Assembly: GCA_947628765.1 (NCBI GenBank)
Contig: CANRBD010000073.1
Span: 1-5,283, forward strand
Source of the DNA: an uncultured Bacilli bacterium
GTDB taxonomy: Bacteria > Bacillota_I > Bacilli_A > RF39 > UBA660
DNA: 5,283 nt
Direction of reading: 5' to 3'
In this document: piece after piece, positions 1-5,229 of the stretch
How positions within the stretch are numbered: the stretch's first letter is position 1
How the letters are laid out: every line of letters starts with the position of its first letter
Position numbers and translations under genes: made by a program
The notes under the pieces: model-generated
What the model was told of the DNA's origin: nothing
What the model saw: the letters and a program-made list of their open reading frames with translations, nothing else
Database searches by the model: none

Positions 1-456
1 AGTAACAAATGGGCTTAAATAGCCAGCAATAATAACTAAAGTATAGTAAATCCAGCGATGGTCATAAAGTAAAAAGTCATTTTGTATGCTTACATAATCA
101 ATTATAAAACAAGTAAATAAAATTAAATATATAATAGCGATAAAGATTATAGTTCTGATAATATCTTTTGTAAGCTTAATTTCCTTTTTATAGCCTTTAA
201 ATTCATATAAGAACAATAATGTGTAGAAAACAACCATACTAATGCCCGCCATTTTAGCATCAGTATTAACCGCAATAATAACAATAATAAGACCTAAAAT
301 CTCCGGAATTAAAAAATTATGTGTAGCATTTTTCATCACATCTTGATTATATTTAGATAAATTAAATTTATCCTTATTAATTAAACATAAATGTTTTTGA
401 TATTTGATAATTAAATAACAAAAATATGTAGTTAAAGAAATGAAAAAATATATCAT
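1..456 (-). CDS. Partial polytopic membrane protein, possibly the N-terminal membrane region of a MurF-type Mur ligase
   Basis: An uninterrupted 152-codon frame runs from an ATG at 456-454 off the left edge, so the C-terminus is missing. The ATG overlaps the asnB stop (ATGA, 453-456), and a GGAGGT Shine-Dalgarno lies 5 nt upstream inside asnB, which fixes the start and indicates translational coupling. Hydrophobic segments lie at about residues 2-17, 48-63, 71-86, 99-118 and 136-152, broken by a polar stretch (18-47) and a lysine-rich loop (87-98). The segment after the first helix has the spacing H22-L23, Y36, K42-N43, and the visible part ends in a Leu-Ser-Pro-containing segment. From memory, some Firmicutes MurF-like ligases have an N-terminal membrane region with a similar HL...Y...KN pattern and a Leu-Ser/Ala-Pro segment just before the ATP-binding domain. 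No Mur ligase P-loop is visible, so this identity is an inference. A generic membrane protein is the alternative. The gene is solid; the function is tentative. Confidence 0.8.
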   Translation of the reverse strand, partial: MIYFFISLTTYFCYLIIKYQKHLCLINKDKFNLSKYNQDVMKNATHNFLIPEILGLIIVIIAVNTDAKMAGISMVVFYTLLFLYEFKGYKKEIKLTKDIIRTIIFIAIIYLILFTCFIIDYVSIQNDFLLYDHRWIYYTLVIIAGYLSPFVT

Positions 457-2276
457 TCAGCACCTCCAAAATAAATATCATACCATAAAAGGAAAATATA
501 AACTGTCCAGACCTTACGGCTATTATCAGCTTTACCTTTGCGATGATCATCTAATAATTTAATAATTCTTTCAGTATTAAAGAATTTAGTATCTTTGCGA
601 AACCTAGTTTTAATTTCTGAATAAACATCATCATCTTTCATCCAAACTCTAATTGGTACTGGAAAACCTAATTTCTTTTTATCAGATACTTTAGACTCTA
701 ATTTTTCATGCGCGACATCTCTAAAGACCTTTTTCGTTCTATTGCCATCCACTTTATATTTAGTAGGGATGTGTCTCGCATAATCGATAAGTGGACGATC
801 CAAAAATGGCACTCTGACTTCTAAAGAATTAGCCATACTCATCTTATCCGCTTTAAGCAAAATATCGCCAATTAACCAGAAATTAAAATCAATATATTGC
901 ATTTTAGTAGGATTATCTAAATCTTTAACCTCATCATAATATTCCTTAGTTAAATCTTGAAAACCTTTAGTTTGCCTTTTATTTTTTAATAATCTACTAA
1001 CCTCTTTATTATCAAAGATAAAAGCATTACCGACAAATCTATCTTCTAATTTTTTCCCGCGCCTTACAAGAAAATTAAGTCCGCGATGGCTTGGGAATAA
1101 ACCGGCAATTAACCCCACGACTTTTCTAATGGGATAAGGTATTTTATAATACCATGGCCACACAAAAGATTCTTGATAAATATTATAACCACCAAAAATT
1201 TCATCGGCCCCTTCACCAGATAATGATACTTTAACATTTTGACTAGCTAACTTAGCTACAAAATATAAAGCAACCGCTGATGGATCGGCTAAAGGCTCAT
1301 CCATGTAATACATAATGTTTGATAGATTTTTAAAATACTCCTCTTTCGTTATAAGTTTACTTAGATTGTCAGTCTCAATTTTTTTCGATAAATCTTCGGC
1401 ATAACTAATTTCACTATATTTTTTATCATCAAAACCAACAGTAAAGGTTTTATCGACATCACTACTAGCGGCAATATATGAAGAATCAACCCCACTAGAT
1501 AAGAAAGAACCAACTTCGACATCACTAATCTTATGCGCTTTAACCGAATCTTCAAGATGGGCTTTAACGCCTTCTTCCCATTCATCATAAGATTTTGTAT
1601 CATCATATTCAAATTCTAATTTATAATATCTTTTGATAGTAAGCTCGCCATCTTTATATTTTAGAAAATGTCCTGGCATTAATTTATGAACATGTTTAAA
1701 GAATGTTTCACTGCCGACACTATACTGGAAAGTTAAATAATATTCTAACATTTTTTCATTAAGCTCACGTTTAAAATCAGGATGGATTAAAAAGCTTTTA
1801 ATCTCCGAGCCAAAATAGAATGTATCATTCATCTTGGCATAGTAAAATGGTTTAATGCCATAAAAATCACGAGCGGCAAACACTTCTTTAGTTTTTGTAT
1901 CATAAATAACAAAAGCAAACATGCCACGCAATCTATCTAAAAGATCTTCACCATATTCTTCATAACCATGCACTAAAACTTCCGTATCAGTATTAGTTTT
2001 AAAAATATGCCCATTAGCTTCTAAATCATCTCTCAAACTTTGGAAATTATATATTTCGCCATTAAAAACAATAACCTTAGTTTTATCTTCATTATATATA
2101 GGTTGTGAACCGCCAGCTAAATCGATAATTGATAAACGGCGAAAGCCTAAGGCGATATCATCATCGATATAATATCCTTCTGAATCTGGACCACGATGAG
2201 CGATTAAATCCGCCATTTTTTTGATATTCTCTTTTTTATCTTTTTCCTTATTTACATAACCAACGAATCCACACAT
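453..2276 (-). CDS. asnB: Asparagine synthetase family, glutamine-hydrolysing (AsnB)
   Basis: Cytosolic amidotransferase of 607 residues, near the usual length of this family. Residues 2 to about 210 form the class II glutaminase: Cys2 (MCGFVGY) is the nucleophile exposed by Met removal. It is followed by AHRGPDSEG (26-34), RRLSIID (46-52), FNGEIYN (71-77) and TDTE (96-99), which form the glutamine pocket. The C-terminal ATP-pyrophosphatase domain has the PP-loop SSGVDS (260-265), YMDEPLADPSA (324-334), SGEGADEIFGGY (353-364) and a KADKMSMANSLEVRVPFLD block. The PP-loop has Ser where many relatives have Gly (SGGxDS); I regard this as a normal variant of some Firmicutes members. The reaction is an ATP-dependent transfer of the glutamine amide to an acyl-adenylate. 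The acceptor may be aspartate (asparagine synthesis) or meso-diaminopimelate in peptidoglycan precursors, as for B. subtilis AsnB and L. plantarum AsnB1. Sequence alone does not decide. An AAGGAG Shine-Dalgarno (2285-2290) lies 8 nt before the ATG. Its stop overlaps the next gene's start. Confidence 0.96.
   Translation of the reverse strand: MCGFVGYVNKEKDKKENIKKMADLIAHRGPDSEGYYIDDDIALGFRRLSIIDLAGGSQPIYNEDKTKVIVFNGEIYNFQSLRDDLEANGHIFKTNTDTEVLVHGYEEYGEDLLDRLRGMFAFVIYDTKTKEVFAARDFYGIKPFYYAKMNDTFYFGSEIKSFLIHPDFKRELNEKMLEYYLTFQYSVGSETFFKHVHKLMPGHFLKYKDGELTIKRYYKLEFEYDDTKSYDEWEEGVKAHLEDSVKAHKISDVEVGSFLSSGVDSSYIAASSDVDKTFTVGFDDKKYSEISYAEDLSKKIETDNLSKLITKEEYFKNLSNIMYYMDEPLADPSAVALYFVAKLASQNVKVSLSGEGADEIFGGYNIYQESFVWPWYYKIPYPIRKVVGLIAGLFPSHRGLNFLVRRGKKLEDRFVGNAFIFDNKEVSRLLKNKRQTKGFQDLTKEYYDEVKDLDNPTKMQYIDFNFWLIGDILLKADKMSMANSLEVRVPFLDRPLIDYARHIPTKYKVDGNRTKKVFRDVAHEKLESKVSDKKKLGFPVPIRVWMKDDDVYSEIKTRFRKDTKFFNTERIIKLLDDHRKGKADNSRKVWTVYIFLLWYDIYFGGAE
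462..467 (-). promoter_or_regulatory. Ribosome binding site of the partial membrane gene, inside the asnB 3' end
   Basis: The minus strand reads GGAGGT, then 5 nt, then ATG at 456. This is the strongest Shine-Dalgarno match in the window and it lies in the last codons of asnB. No terminator or promoter separates the two genes, so the downstream gene is expected to be translated from the asnB transcript. Confidence 0.8.
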
Positions 2277-2309
2277 AATAATTTCTCCTTTTATGTTTCT
2301 ATATACATT

Positions 2310-2338
2310 ATTTTATCACATAAGCTCATACTATTCAA
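2310..2338 (-). promoter_or_regulatory. SigA-type promoter of asnB
   Basis: The minus strand shows a -35 TTGAAT (2338-2333), a 17-nt spacer and a -10 TAAAAT (2315-2310) preceded by TGA, an extended -10. The start point would be near 2303, giving a leader of about 27 nt that carries the AAGGAG site. The promoter lies downstream of the terminator at 2364-2392, so asnB can be transcribed independently of everything to its right. Confidence 0.7.
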
Positions 2339-2363
2339 GGAAAATAGGGCAGTTCTCATATAC

Positions 2364-2392
2364 AAAAACCAACTGAAAATTATTCCAGTTGG
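2364..2392 (-). terminator. Intrinsic terminator ending the short orphan unit upstream of asnB
   Basis: On the minus strand CCAACTG (2392-2386) and CAGTTGG (2375-2369) form a perfect 7-bp stem with a 10-nt loop, followed directly by TTTTT (2368-2364). The opposite strand lacks a T run (CTTTG), so it acts on minus-strand transcripts. It lies about 100 nt beyond the zinc-ribbon gene's stop, which already has its own terminator. It is therefore either a backup or the end of the separate short transcript. Confidence 0.75.
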
Positions 2393-2442
2393 CTTTGTGG
2401 CATTACAAACGCACTTTTCTCTCTTACTTTTTATTATTTACT
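2364..2442 (-). ncRNA. Candidate small RNA or short leader, about 75-80 nt
   Basis: An extended -10 promoter (2448-2456) and a terminator (2364-2392) bracket about 75-80 nt with no convincing gene. The predicted RNA has an A/G-rich unstructured 5' half, then a small TTTGT/ACAAA hairpin (2407-2392), then the terminator hairpin. Two tiny reading frames exist, GTG-CGT-TTG-TAA and a 7-codon ATG frame with two Gln codons and one Glu codon that ends inside the terminator loop. Neither has a good Shine-Dalgarno site. I recognise no known RNA family; it lacks a T-box specifier and antiterminator layout and is too short for 6S, SRP or tmRNA. It may be an independent small RNA or an attenuated leader of asnB. 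The 5' end is approximate. Confidence 0.35.
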
Positions 2443-2447
2443 CTTTT

Positions 2448-2477
2448 ATTATAGCACATTTATTATGCATATGAAAA
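2448..2477 (-). promoter_or_regulatory. Extended -10 promoter of the orphan short unit
   Basis: The minus strand reads TGC-TATAAT (2456-2448), a consensus -10 with the TGn extension. The best -35 is TTTTCA (2477-2472) at 18 nt, a weak match embedded in the T run of the upstream terminator. With no ORF after it and a terminator about 60 nt further on, it would drive only a short RNA unless read-through reaches asnB. Confidence 0.5.
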
Positions 2478-2503
2478 AAAAGATGCGAAATTAATCACAT
2501 CTT
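2473..2503 (-). terminator. Intrinsic terminator of the zinc-ribbon/RDD gene, spanning its stop codon
   Basis: On the minus strand AGATGTG (2502-2496) pairs with CGCATCT (2487-2481), giving 7 bp with one G-T wobble. A flanking A-T pair (2503/2480) may extend it. The loop is 8 nt and a T run (2480-2474) follows. The TAA stop (2493-2491) lies in the loop and the last two sense codons form the 5' arm. Confidence 0.8.
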
Positions 2504-3498
2504 ACAACAATCGTTTTAGTTAACAAATCCTTAAAAGTCTGTTTACGTGGAGTTACAAAAGCTAGCAAAGTACCAAATGGTAACAAAGCTAATTCTATGA
2601 TACAGCCAAATAGTCTTAAAAAAGATTTAAAAAGAGAAATTTTATTTTCATTATAATCGGTAACACCAATTTTCATGATTTTTTTACCAAGTGTCCCTCT
2701 TTTGGTATCTAAATAAGGAAAGTATATGATTAGAATTATTAATAAACAAATAAATAAAATGCCCTGCAAAATGGAAGCGTAGTCTACTTTGAAAGAATTT
2801 ATATATTCTATCGCATAATTATACAAAACATAAATGCCAACTAAAACAATAACATCAATAATAAATGCAGATAGTCTTCTAAATAGATGGGCATAAGGAA
2901 TGCCATTATAATTTTCATCAGTAACTCTATTTACTACAAATGTATTAGTAACCTTATCGTTAAGCGCTTGCTTTTGTTTGGTAACAATAATAAGCAAACA
3001 ACCAAGGCCACAAGTAATAACATTTAAAATTCTAGCTAAATTTCTTTTAAAAGCTAACCCAAAAGTAAGCGGCGAATTTAAATCATCAATAACGGCAATA
3101 CCAACAAATCTTTCACCTAAAGTAGCCATAGATTTTGATGATTGCATAAATACACAATAGAAAAAATAAACAAAAATCATCACAATATATGGAATTGATA
3201 TTTTAAAAGTATCCATTAATAATAAATTGTCAAAAGAAAAATTAGTAAATATCTGTGGCATTACAAAGTATAGATATATCGCTTCAATTATAGTAAAAAT
3301 AATAAACAAAAATAAGTAATCGATAGCATTAGCCGCCATTCTTTTTATAAAACCAGCATATTTAGGTATTTGAATATTCTTTAAATCATCATAACGTTTA
3401 AAAAGTTGATTTAATTCTTTAAAATCATAGCCACAATATGGGCATTTTTGCACATTTTCATTAAGCATGCGGCCACAACGGGGACATCCTTTTTCCAT
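2491..3498 (-). CDS. Zinc-ribbon protein with two tandem RDD membrane domains
   Basis: Integral membrane protein of 335 residues. A short N-terminal zinc ribbon has CPRC (5-8) and CPYCGYDF (19-26), likely binding one zinc ion on the cytoplasmic side. Two RDD-family domains follow. The first (about 46-191) has R53 and D60 at the start of helix 1, helices near 59-80, 100-118 and 157-173, an LGER motif (128-131), R152/R156, and closes with ALNDKVTNTFVV around D181. The second (about 203-333) repeats this plan with R207/R208 and D215, helices near 210-229, 242-260 and 295-315, GTLGKKIMKIGV (268-279), and closes with FKDLLTKTIVV around D324. RDD proteins are mostly uncharacterised; a few have been linked to transport, including Na+/H+ exchange. 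No substrate can be named. An AGGAG site (3507-3511) sits 8 nt before the ATG. The gene has its own promoter and terminator, so it appears monocistronic. Confidence 0.92.
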   Translation of the reverse strand: MEKGCPRCGRMLNENVQKCPYCGYDFKELNQLFKRYDDLKNIQIPKYAGFIKRMAANAIDYLFLFIIFTIIEAIYLYFVMPQIFTNFSFDNLLLMDTFKISIPYIVMIFVYFFYCVFMQSSKSMATLGERFVGIAVIDDLNSPLTFGLAFKRNLARILNVITCGLGCLLIIVTKQKQALNDKVTNTFVVNRVTDENYNGIPYAHLFRRLSAFIIDVIVLVGIYVLYNYAIEYINSFKVDYASILQGILFICLLIILIIYFPYLDTKRGTLGKKIMKIGVTDYNENKISLFKSFLRLFGCIIELALLPFGTLLAFVTPRKQTFKDLLTKTIVVRCD

Positions 3499-3520
3499 AA
3501 AATCATCTCCTATTATTTTA

Positions 3521-3529
3521 ATTATAACA
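3521..3529 (-). promoter_or_regulatory. Extended -10 promoter of the zinc-ribbon/RDD gene
   Basis: The minus strand reads TGT-TATAAT (3529-3521), a perfect -10 with TGn extension. A second TATAAT lies just upstream (3536-3531). No convincing -35 is seen 16-18 nt upstream; that interval falls in the previous gene's terminator. The start point near 3514 would give a leader of only about 16 nt, just long enough for the AGGAG site. Confidence 0.5.
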
Positions 3530-3538
3530 TATTATAGT

Positions 3539-3566
3539 AAATAAAAGTCTGAATTTCTTCAGACTT
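3539..3566 (-). terminator. Intrinsic terminator of the 227-residue hydrolase-like gene, touching its stop codon
   Basis: On the minus strand AAGTCTGAA (3566-3558) and TTCAGACTT (3553-3545) form a perfect 9-bp stem with a 4-nt loop, followed by TTATTT. Two bases of the TAA stop (3567-3565) are the foot of the stem. Confidence 0.85.
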
Positions 3567-4248
3567 AACTATTTTTTATGGTTTGTATATAACTATTTAT
3601 CTTACCAGCCCAAGCAGTACTAGCTGCATATTTATGATTCATAAGTTCAGGCGTATTTAAGCCATAGTCATAATAATTAGTTTTAAGATTAACAATAAAA
3701 GCTTTAATTCCTTCTTCTAAACTTGGAAAACTAGCATAAGATGTTCCTTGACAGCTGCCAGCGCCTTTCATGCCCCCAACATTATTACATTGAGTCACTT
3801 GCGCGCTACACTGCCAGTTGCAACCTGTTTCATGTAAAACTATAGCTACAGCTAAATAAGGATCAACATTGTTTTCCATAGCATATTTAGCAAAAAGATT
3901 ACCTGTTCCAGTTAAATTTGATTTAAGTGAACGATTTAATTTATTTATTAATTCTTCCATCGTAAGATTTTCATAAACTGCTTCAGCCACTACAGGCTCT
4001 GGAGTCTTAATCACTTCTGGAACTTTAGGTTCACTAGCTTCCTCGCTAGTTGTCGCGATGGCAAGCTCTTTATCACTAGTTTTAGTTACAGGTTCTTGTT
4101 TTGCTACTTCACTAGATTTTTGTAAATCTTTTGGGCTTTCTGTTTTATAAGTGTGTGTATTATTCTTATTGGTAAACACAAAAGGAAATACTAGTGATAG
4201 TGCAATTCCAAAAACTACAACAACATATACCATATGAGTTATTTTCAT
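3565..4248 (-). CDS. Membrane-anchored or secreted glucosaminidase/lysozyme-like wall hydrolase, four-Cys type (paralogue A)
   Basis: A 227-residue protein. Residues 7-25 form a hydrophobic signal or anchor segment with no clear cleavage site. Residues 27-90 are a low-complexity spacer rich in Lys, Glu, Thr, Pro and Ser. Residues 92-227 form a compact domain: GTGNLFAKYA (114-123), PYLAVAIVLHETGC (130-143), CNNVGGMKG (154-162), YASFPSLEEGIKAF (171-184) and KYAASTAW (206-213). The order of a helix, a Glu in HETG (E140), NNVGGMKG and a LEEGI helix matches glucosaminidase/lysozyme-like domains (compare ESGWG...NNLFGIKG in GH73). E140 is the likely catalytic acid, acting on peptidoglycan glycan strands outside the cell. 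Four cysteines (143, 147, 154, 166) are shared with the neighbouring paralogue and could form disulfides. A GGGAG site (4258-4262) lies 9 nt before the ATG. Enzymatic activity is inferred; a binding or scaffold role cannot be excluded. Confidence 0.85.
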   Translation of the reverse strand: MKITHMVYVVVVFGIALSLVFPFVFTNKNNTHTYKTESPKDLQKSSEVAKQEPVTKTSDKELAIATTSEEASEPKVPEVIKTPEPVVAEAVYENLTMEELINKLNRSLKSNLTGTGNLFAKYAMENNVDPYLAVAIVLHETGCNWQCSAQVTQCNNVGGMKGAGSCQGTSYASFPSLEEGIKAFIVNLKTNYYDYGLNTPELMNHKYAASTAWAGKINSYIQTIKNS

Positions 4249-4282
4249 CTTTCATCGCTCCCTATATCATGCTACAAGAATA

Positions 4283-4312
4283 ATTTTATCATATTATATA
4301 TATGGTTGTCAA
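4283..4312 (-). promoter_or_regulatory. SigA-type promoter of paralogue A
   Basis: The minus strand shows a consensus -35 TTGACA (4312-4307), an 18-nt spacer and -10 TAAAAT (4288-4283) preceded by TGA (extended -10). The start point is near 4276, giving a leader of about 28 nt. It sits between the upstream paralogue's terminator and this gene's start codon, so the two paralogues can be controlled separately. Confidence 0.75.
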
Positions 4313-4330
4313 ATTTATGTAAACCTATAT

Positions 4331-4357
4331 AAAAAGCCTTTATTTTAAAGGTTTTTT
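4331..4357 (-). terminator. Bidirectional intrinsic terminator between the two paralogues
   Basis: CCTTTA and TAAAGG (4337-4342 and 4346-4351) form a 6-bp stem with a 3-nt loop. Beyond one mismatch, A5/T5 flanks add five more pairs. Both strands end in T runs (TTTTT on minus, TTTTTT on plus). On the minus strand it is the more distal of two hairpins after paralogue B. Confidence 0.7.
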
Positions 4358-4363
4358 GGCACG

Positions 4364-4385
4364 AAAAAAAGCTTATGCAGCTTTT
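4364..4385 (-). terminator. Weak terminator-like hairpin spanning the paralogue B stop codon
   Basis: On the minus strand AAAAGC (4385-4380) pairs with GCTTTT (4372-4367) around a 7-nt loop, and the T run continues to 4364. The TAA stop (4375-4373) lies in the loop. The stem has only two G-C pairs, so it is probably inefficient alone, with the hairpin at 4331-4357 as backup. Confidence 0.45.
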
Positions 4386-5077
4386 ATTTCATTCATATAA
4401 GTATTTACCTGTGTGCTCCAAGTTGTACTGGCAGCATACTTTGGTCCAATAGCTTCAGCAGTTGTTAAACCTTTAGAAACATAATTATCGTATAAATTAT
4501 GCATATATCTTGAAATACCTTCTTCTAAAGTGGCAAATCCAGCATATGAACTGCCTTCACAGCCCTCACCTTTCATACCACCAACATTATTACATTTTTT
4601 AAGTAGTGAGCTACACTGCCATTTACATCCAGTTTCGTGTAGGACAATGGCCACTGCTAAATAAGGATTTATTCCAAGTTCAGTAGCTAAAGAGGCAAAT
4701 GTATATCCTTGGCCTTGAAGGGTATCATTTAGTGAGCGATCTAACTTGTCTGAAAGTTCACGTAATGTCAAATCTTCAAAGACAACCTCATTCATTTTCG
4801 CTTCTAAAGCTTCCTTTTTTAAATCTTCTTCGGATTTAGCTTCTGCTACTATCGGTTTTACAGTAATATCTAAAGCTTTTTCGGTAGCTTTTGGTTTTTC
4901 TTTTTCTAATGCCTTAACAGGTTTTATTTCGGCAACATTTTCTACCAAAGCAAATTTATTTTCACTTATATATCTATTTTCTTTTAAAGCAAGTACAGTC
5001 TTACCATACATGGTTGCGACTAAACTTAATATAGTTATGGCCATAATTACGGCCTTAACCGACTTAGTTTTTATCAT
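4373..5077 (-). CDS. Secreted glucosaminidase/lysozyme-like wall hydrolase, four-Cys type (paralogue B)
   Basis: A 234-residue protein when started at the ATG at 5077. Residues 1-30 are a signal peptide with lysines at 3, 5 and 8, a hydrophobic core and a possible cleavage after VLA (28-30). Residues 31-97 are a Glu/Lys/Ala-rich spacer, probably helical. The C-terminal domain (about 98-234) aligns along its length with the next gene downstream: PYLAVAIVLHETGC (138-151, candidate acid E148), CNNVGGMKG (162-170), YAGFATLEEGI (178-188), KYAASTTW (213-220). Cysteines 151, 155, 162 and 173 match the paralogue. Role: probable extracellular peptidoglycan glycan hydrolase, inferred from the fold pattern. 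Start choice: the frame stays open to a TTG at 5098 with no Shine-Dalgarno before it. The ATG at 5077 has AAAGGG (5089-5084) 6 nt upstream and gives a typical signal peptide. An ATG at 5083, adding two residues, is also possible. It has its own consensus promoter and is probably monocistronic. Confidence 0.87.
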   Translation of the reverse strand: MIKTKSVKAVIMAITILSLVATMYGKTVLALKENRYISENKFALVENVAEIKPVKALEKEKPKATEKALDITVKPIVAEAKSEEDLKKEALEAKMNEVVFEDLTLRELSDKLDRSLNDTLQGQGYTFASLATELGINPYLAVAIVLHETGCKWQCSSLLKKCNNVGGMKGEGCEGSSYAGFATLEEGISRYMHNLYDNYVSKGLTTAEAIGPKYAASTTWSTQVNTYMNEIKAA

Positions 5078-5114
5078 ATTCATCCCTTTCCTGCTCAAAA
5101 CGAAAACAGGTTCT

Positions 5115-5143
5115 ATTGTAACACGACTCCATATTCATGTCAA
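5115..5143 (-). promoter_or_regulatory. Strong SigA-type promoter of paralogue B
   Basis: The minus strand shows -35 TTGACA (5143-5138), a 17-nt spacer and -10 TACAAT (5120-5115) preceded by TGT (extended -10). This is the closest match to consensus in the window. The start point is near 5108, giving a leader of about 30 nt. A further TATAAT-like box lies upstream around 5163-5168 but lacks a good -35. Confidence 0.8.
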
Positions 5144-5203
5144 ATTGGGCGTGTCCACTATTATTATATGCACAGTTATACGATTTTAATACATTATAAG
5201 CCT

Positions 5204-5229
5204 AAAAAAACAACCCTAGGGTTGTTTTT
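5204..5229 (-). terminator. Intrinsic terminator of the gene entering from the right edge
   Basis: AAAAACAACCC and GGGTTGTTTTT (5206-5216 and 5219-5229) are a perfect 11-bp inverted repeat around TA; in practice the loop is probably CTAG. On the minus strand a run of seven T (5210-5204) follows the G/C-rich core. The plus strand also has five T after the stem, so it may work both ways. The inferred TAA stop of the right-edge gene overlaps its foot. Confidence 0.85.

Noticed and set aside
1361..1612. Second minus-strand frame of 83 codons inside asnB
   Set aside because: It is an out-of-frame shadow in the ATP-pyrophosphatase region, where the asnB frame carries conserved motifs. It is rich in Met, Lys and Leu without any family pattern.
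2341..2490. T-box or other known riboswitch upstream of asnB
   Set aside because: The asnB promoter (2310-2338) lies downstream of the hairpin, leaving a leader of only about 27 nt. No T-box specifier loop, T-box sequence or known aptamer pattern is visible.
2978..3160. Plus-strand open frame of 60 codons opposite the RDD gene
   Set aside because: It falls entirely within a membrane-protein gene on the other strand, with no promoter, ribosome site or domain.
4168..4255. Out-of-frame upstream ATG at 4255 before paralogue A, opening a 29-codon frame that overlaps its start
   Set aside because: The GGGAG site is only 2 nt from this ATG but 9 nt from the ATG at 4248, so initiation here is unlikely. 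The peptide has no recognisable character.
4746..5189. Plus-strand open frame of 147 codons opposite paralogue B
   Set aside because: It lies antisense to a well-supported gene and crosses that gene's promoter. It is Ser/Phe/Thr-rich, as expected from the complement of Glu/Lys/Ala codons, and has no Shine-Dalgarno or recognisable domain.
5161..5203. Additional TATAAT boxes upstream of paralogue B
   Set aside because: They lack -35 elements at suitable spacing, and a near-consensus promoter lies closer to the gene. AT-rich intergenic sequence gives such boxes by chance.
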